Of a stretch of 32,843 nt of DNA, positions 29,690 to 32,843 are shown one piece after another. Under the pieces are notes generated by a model, which was given only the letters and a program-made list of their open reading frames with translations, had not been told where the DNA came from and did not search any database. The DNA is from a virus. The stretch spans positions 1 to 32,843 of the IMG/VR virus record IMGVR_UViG_3300030109_002144, one strand, 5' to 3'. The first letter of the stretch is position 1. Every line of letters begins with the position of its first letter. Made by a program: the position numbers and the translations under genes.

Positions 29690-32022
29690 TAGAACGCTAT
29701 CTCCACTATCATGCCGTTAATCTGCAAAGCCACTGGCGCCGTCTGCGTTATAAAAACTCTTGGATCACTGCTATACCCCAGCATACGAAACTCCTTTTTG
29801 CCATTAAATAATGAAAACCCATCTGAGAAATCATCAGTAACTTTTTGCAATATAAGAGGAACCGATGTTCCACCACTACCCACAGAAACTGAAAGTGAAT
29901 CAACAAGGTCAAGATTAACACGAGTAACTTGTCTTGGTTCGGCTGTCAAAGGACCACCATCAACTTGTGCATCAATAGGAAGTGTCGTCAGGATGCATGT
30001 AAAACCAAAACCAATCTCTGCCGACGATAGGGAGGAATTTACCGAAGAAACATCGATTTGGTTAGATCCTTGAGTAAACGAACCGAGATAGTTGAAGCCA
30101 TCAACAACATCTAAAACAGCGTTGTTATCAAAAATTGTATTGGTTGTAAATACACCTGACGAACCACTAAAGTCATCACTGCAATCAACAGATGCAGTAT
30201 CAAGAAATTCTTCTAGCATAAAGCGTGTTGTACCACCACCTAAATCCCTAGCAACAACAGCAAACAATCGTTCATCAACAGTACACATAGAATGATAAGA
30301 ACCTTTGGTTGTCCACAATGTCCACCCAGCTTTTTCTTCATTACGAATAGAATGAAAGACGGCGACAGTTCCATCATTGTTTACATAAAAAGCATAACTC
30401 TCTGGTCGTGCTAAAGCACCACGCATAGCTGTTAGTTGTACAGGATCAACAATTAAATGAGATGATAGCAATGATATTGGTGTCGATACATAGGCTGATT
30501 CTTTATCAGAAAAAACAAACTCACGAATAGTTTTACCTCCTTTTTGAACATACAATGTTGCACCATCAAAAGGCATAGGTCGAGCAAGCGATGTTCCAAA
30601 AGGTGTTTGTCTTCTTACCTGTGCATTGGTTGGAGTTAAAGCACTATCAGCAAAAGAAGGAATATAGAACTCTGATGTACTAGTAAAAATTTGTAAGTCT
30701 CGTGATGATGTCATGTGACGGATAGTATTAAATTCTCCAGCACTAATTGCAAACTGTATGCTGTCATCAGCTGATGCATCATCAACATCAAAATTAAAAT
30801 ACTCACTTGTCTTCGATGCAAAAATGCCGTCTGGTTGATCAGTTGTTCCTCCAAACCAAAGACGATCTTCATGGAAAGTAACAGCTGATGGGAATCCACG
30901 AACTGATGAAAAAGATTGTTCATCCCAATTTGTAGAAGCAGTTGTTGCTGATAATGTTTTACGAACTGTTCCTGTTACGACAGTTGCACTCGTATAACCA
31001 GTTATTAAAACTTCATTACCAGCATAACGAATAATCTTACCAACATGACCTGACACCCAATAAGCCGATGACGTCGTCATTGTCTTGCCTGTTCCACTTG
31101 TAGCTTGTGGAGTTAATGTTACACCACTTGCTTGAAAAGAAAAATAAGGTTGAAATGTTTCATCATCTGCAGTTGTTGTATCAAAAACATATTTACGAAC
31201 TTCAAACGCTGTTAAACTCGTTCGGACAATACGCATAGGTTGATGCGTTGAATGACAGATAAACATATTATCAGCTGATTGTGCAAAGGTTGTCGCTTCA
31301 ATCGTATCGGTTGTCCAAGGCAAAGTAGCACTGTCTGTGTCTTGTGTTAATGTTTGAATATGTGAAATAACACCAGTTGATGCAACAATACGAAAGAAGT
31401 CACATTGACCGGCACTGAAAGCAACAATGTAACGTTCGTCATCCGAAAATTTAAACGCTTCAATACGAACTTGCAATCGGTCATTTCCACTAAAATTAGT
31501 AGATGCAAGTCGTCCTGTATCTGATGCTTTTACAGTAAGATTAGAATTTCCATACGCATCTCTTTGAACAGTTACAACATTAGCTGAAGGATTGGATACA
31601 GTAAAACCACTAATAGCATTAATAGCTGTATAGAGATTATCAGCTGTTGTATCATTAGATTCATTGGCTCTTACATAATGAGTATTGCCTGAAGAAGAAC
31701 TCGGTGATGTACCACCAGCTGTTTCAAATTCTACTGTTATTAATGTGCCATCTTGCTTAAAAAATTTAATCGTTGATCCTGTTGCAATGTTTTCGTAATC
31801 AGTAACTGTAATTGTAAAAGTTGGTAAAGTTGCTGTTATAGAACTCCATTTATAAATAAACTCAGTACCAGGACGACGTTTAACTCCACCCTCTGCCATT
31901 AGGAAAAAGTTGCGTACCTTTTCAGCTGATTGAACATACACATTCAAATCAGTTCTTGATGTCATTGAAGGACTTACTTCTCCACGTTCAAAGTTGTTCA
32001 ATGGAACACGGATACGAGCCAT
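29689..32022 (-). CDS. Tail tubular protein B (gp12-like, tail nozzle)
   Basis: This 777-residue protein is near the T7 gp12 length (794). The N-terminus carries the hallmark MARIRVPLNNFERGEVSPSM, then RTDLNVYVQSAEKVRNFFLM and EGGVKRRPGTEF. A beta-rich body contains RGFPSAVTFHEDRLWFGGTT, found in this family near the middle. Six copies would form the tail nozzle where fibres attach. It overlaps tail tubular A and the gp14-like gene by one base each. Confidence 0.93.
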   Translation of the reverse strand: MARIRVPLNNFERGEVSPSMTSRTDLNVYVQSAEKVRNFFLMAEGGVKRRPGTEFIYKWSSITATLPTFTITVTDYENIATGSTIKFFKQDGTLITVEFETAGGTSPSSSSGNTHYVRANESNDTTADNLYTAINAISGFTVSNPSANVVTVQRDAYGNSNLTVKASDTGRLASTNFSGNDRLQVRIEAFKFSDDERYIVAFSAGQCDFFRIVASTGVISHIQTLTQDTDSATLPWTTDTIEATTFAQSADNMFICHSTHQPMRIVRTSLTAFEVRKYVFDTTTADDETFQPYFSFQASGVTLTPQATSGTGKTMTTSSAYWVSGHVGKIIRYAGNEVLITGYTSATVVTGTVRKTLSATTASTNWDEQSFSSVRGFPSAVTFHEDRLWFGGTTDQPDGIFASKTSEYFNFDVDDASADDSIQFAISAGEFNTIRHMTSSRDLQIFTSTSEFYIPSFADSALTPTNAQVRRQTPFGTSLARPMPFDGATLYVQKGGKTIREFVFSDKESAYVSTPISLLSSHLIVDPVQLTAMRGALARPESYAFYVNNDGTVAVFHSIRNEEKAGWTLWTTKGSYHSMCTVDERLFAVVARDLGGGTTRFMLEEFLDTASVDCSDDFSGSSGVFTTNTIFDNNAVLDVVDGFNYLGSFTQGSNQIDVSSVNSSLSSAEIGFGFTCILTTLPIDAQVDGGPLTAEPRQVTRVNLDLVDSLSVSVGSGGTSVPLILQKVTDDFSDGFSLFNGKKEFRMLGYSSDPRVFITQTAPVALQINGMIVEIAF

Positions 32023-32636
32023 TAGCTAATACTCGATATGTTACCTGTTTGACGACGTGCTGTTATGAAACGATTGGTATTGAGTTTCAAAGTCGTCTGT
32101 TGCTGGCTGTCTAAGGTTCTTGCTTTCTGCATAAAGAAACGTGCTTTGTCAAACATGTTGTTCGACATTTGATCATTCCGTGCAAGCGATAAAGCAAAAT
32201 GTCCAGCAAGTTCATAGACGACAGCCTGTGTAAAATAAGAAGGCCATCGGCTTTCATCCTGTCGAAAGTTATAATCAATAATAACTTCATCATTAACAGT
32301 AGCGTTATTAAAAATAAAATTACCATAAATTTGGTATTCAATAGATCGATCATTTATTGTTACAGTATTTACCATAAGGGAATCCGAAGGGATTTGATAA
32401 CTAGCATCCCAACGTCCTGTCGGTGCATCTGACAATCTGTTAGCGACAGCTTGATTAACAGCAAAGCGCCACCTTGTATTAACAAGTGATGCTTGGGCTG
32501 TATCCTCATAAAGATTCACAGCTACCAAAGCTTCATTTGATCCATCATCAAAAGATGTCATTGGCTGGGCGCCAATCAACACCAGCGATCTTGTGCATAC
32601 GTCAATGGGAGAAGTTGCTGATGTTGATGTAGCCAT
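32022..32636 (-). CDS. Tail tubular protein A (gp11-like, adaptor)
   Basis: This 204-residue protein (T7 gp11 is 196) has the family pattern SPIDVCTRSLVLIGAQPMTS, FDDGSNEALVAVNLYEDTAQ, and NTRWRFAV, followed by YQIPSDSLMVNTVTIND. It forms the dodecameric adaptor between portal and nozzle. It lies eight bases after the join-spanning small gene and shares one base with tail tubular B. Confidence 0.92.
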   Translation of the reverse strand: MATSTSATSPIDVCTRSLVLIGAQPMTSFDDGSNEALVAVNLYEDTAQASLVNTRWRFAVNQAVANRLSDAPTGRWDASYQIPSDSLMVNTVTINDRSIEYQIYGNFIFNNATVNDEVIIDYNFRQDESRWPSYFTQAVVYELAGHFALSLARNDQMSNNMFDKARFFMQKARTLDSQQQTTLKLNTNRFITARRQTGNISSIS

Positions 32637-32644
32637 GTTAACTC

Positions 32645-32843
32645 TTAATCTGAGTCAGTTGCAGTTACAGTTAAGCCATCCACAACGTCGATAGCTGAAC
32701 CAGTTGATGCATTTGCATAAGTCAAAGTAACCACTGGAGTACCACCAGTAGAAGTCACAGCAATGATTACGTCATTAAGACCAATCATATTAAGTGATTC
32801 ACCAGTAAAATAAGCAGCAGTATTGACTGTTGCAATCGTATCA
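32645..32843 (-). CDS. Small virion-cluster protein, C-terminal part (gene crosses the contig join)
   Basis: This is the continuation of the gene that starts at 173. From the join the frame reads GGTPVVTLTYANASTGSAID and ends VDGLTVTATDSD at a TAA (32647-32645). Bases 32745-32842 duplicate 1-98, so part of this piece is the same coding sequence counted twice. The last window base (A, where base 99 has G) should not be treated as a real variant. Confidence 0.8.
   Translation of the reverse strand, partial: DTIATVNTAAYFTGESLNMIGLNDVIIAVTSTGGTPVVTLTYANASTGSAIDVVDGLTVTATDSD
32745..32842. repeat. Right copy of 98-base terminal direct repeat
   Basis: It is identical to bases 1-98. Together the copies indicate an overlap of contig ends on a circular map of about 32,744 bases. 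Confidence 0.9.

Overview
The window looks like an essentially complete genome of a small T7-like (short-tailed) phage, opened at an arbitrary point. Bases 1-98 recur exactly at 32745-32842, and one small late gene runs across that join, so the closed molecule would be about 32.74 kb. G+C is about 37% by eye. The virion genes follow the T7 plan: portal, scaffold, gp13-like protein, capsid, two tail tubular proteins, three internal virion proteins and a T7-type tail fibre. I see no RNA polymerase, DNA polymerase, primase, helicase, integrase or tRNA, so the phage probably depends on host transcription and the host replisome. The low G+C and gene style suggest a marine alphaproteobacterial host, with RNA-polymerase-free pelagiphage-type podoviruses as possible relatives. 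That placement is an inference.

Layout: genes fall into two divergent arms. The early arm on the plus strand (9944-18364) holds small unknown genes, an ArdC-like antirestriction protein, two small helix-turn-helix proteins, a PD-(D/E)XK nuclease and a small cytosine-methyltransferase-like protein. It continues with a replication pair (DnaT/O-like initiator and helicase-loader-like protein) and a recombination set (YqaJ exonuclease, ERF annealing protein, SSB-like protein). The late arm on the minus strand runs from 9079 down to 1, across the join, and on from 32744 to 18428. In order it holds the small terminase subunit, unknown and small basic genes, large terminase, portal, scaffold, capsid, tail, internal virion proteins, fibre and lysis genes. 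The arms converge at about 18.37-18.43 kb.

The divergent control region (9080-9943) is the most unusual part. It is built on a long imperfect inverted duplication whose right arm carries the first early gene with its leader and terminator. The left arm is a decayed inverted copy of the same unit. A 61-base hairpin-bearing segment is present in only one arm. In the early arm, a perfect TGCATTAATGCA palindrome sits inside two promoter-like sequences, one of which appears to produce a leaderless mRNA for a small helix-turn-helix protein.

Across the whole genome, an 11-base pattern close to TGNCGNCGNCA occurs at 28 places by my hand count. Base composition predicts only one or two, and no gap exceeds about 2.3 kb. 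It occurs in both arms, in several reading frames and once outside genes, which suggests a DNA-level signal of unknown role. Five small genes that simple ORF calling misses (10444, 7143, 7015, 19549 and 18616 starts) are described. Replication probably works by the initiator and loader recruiting host DnaB, with the exonuclease, annealing and SSB-like proteins making recombination-dependent concatemers that the terminase packages.
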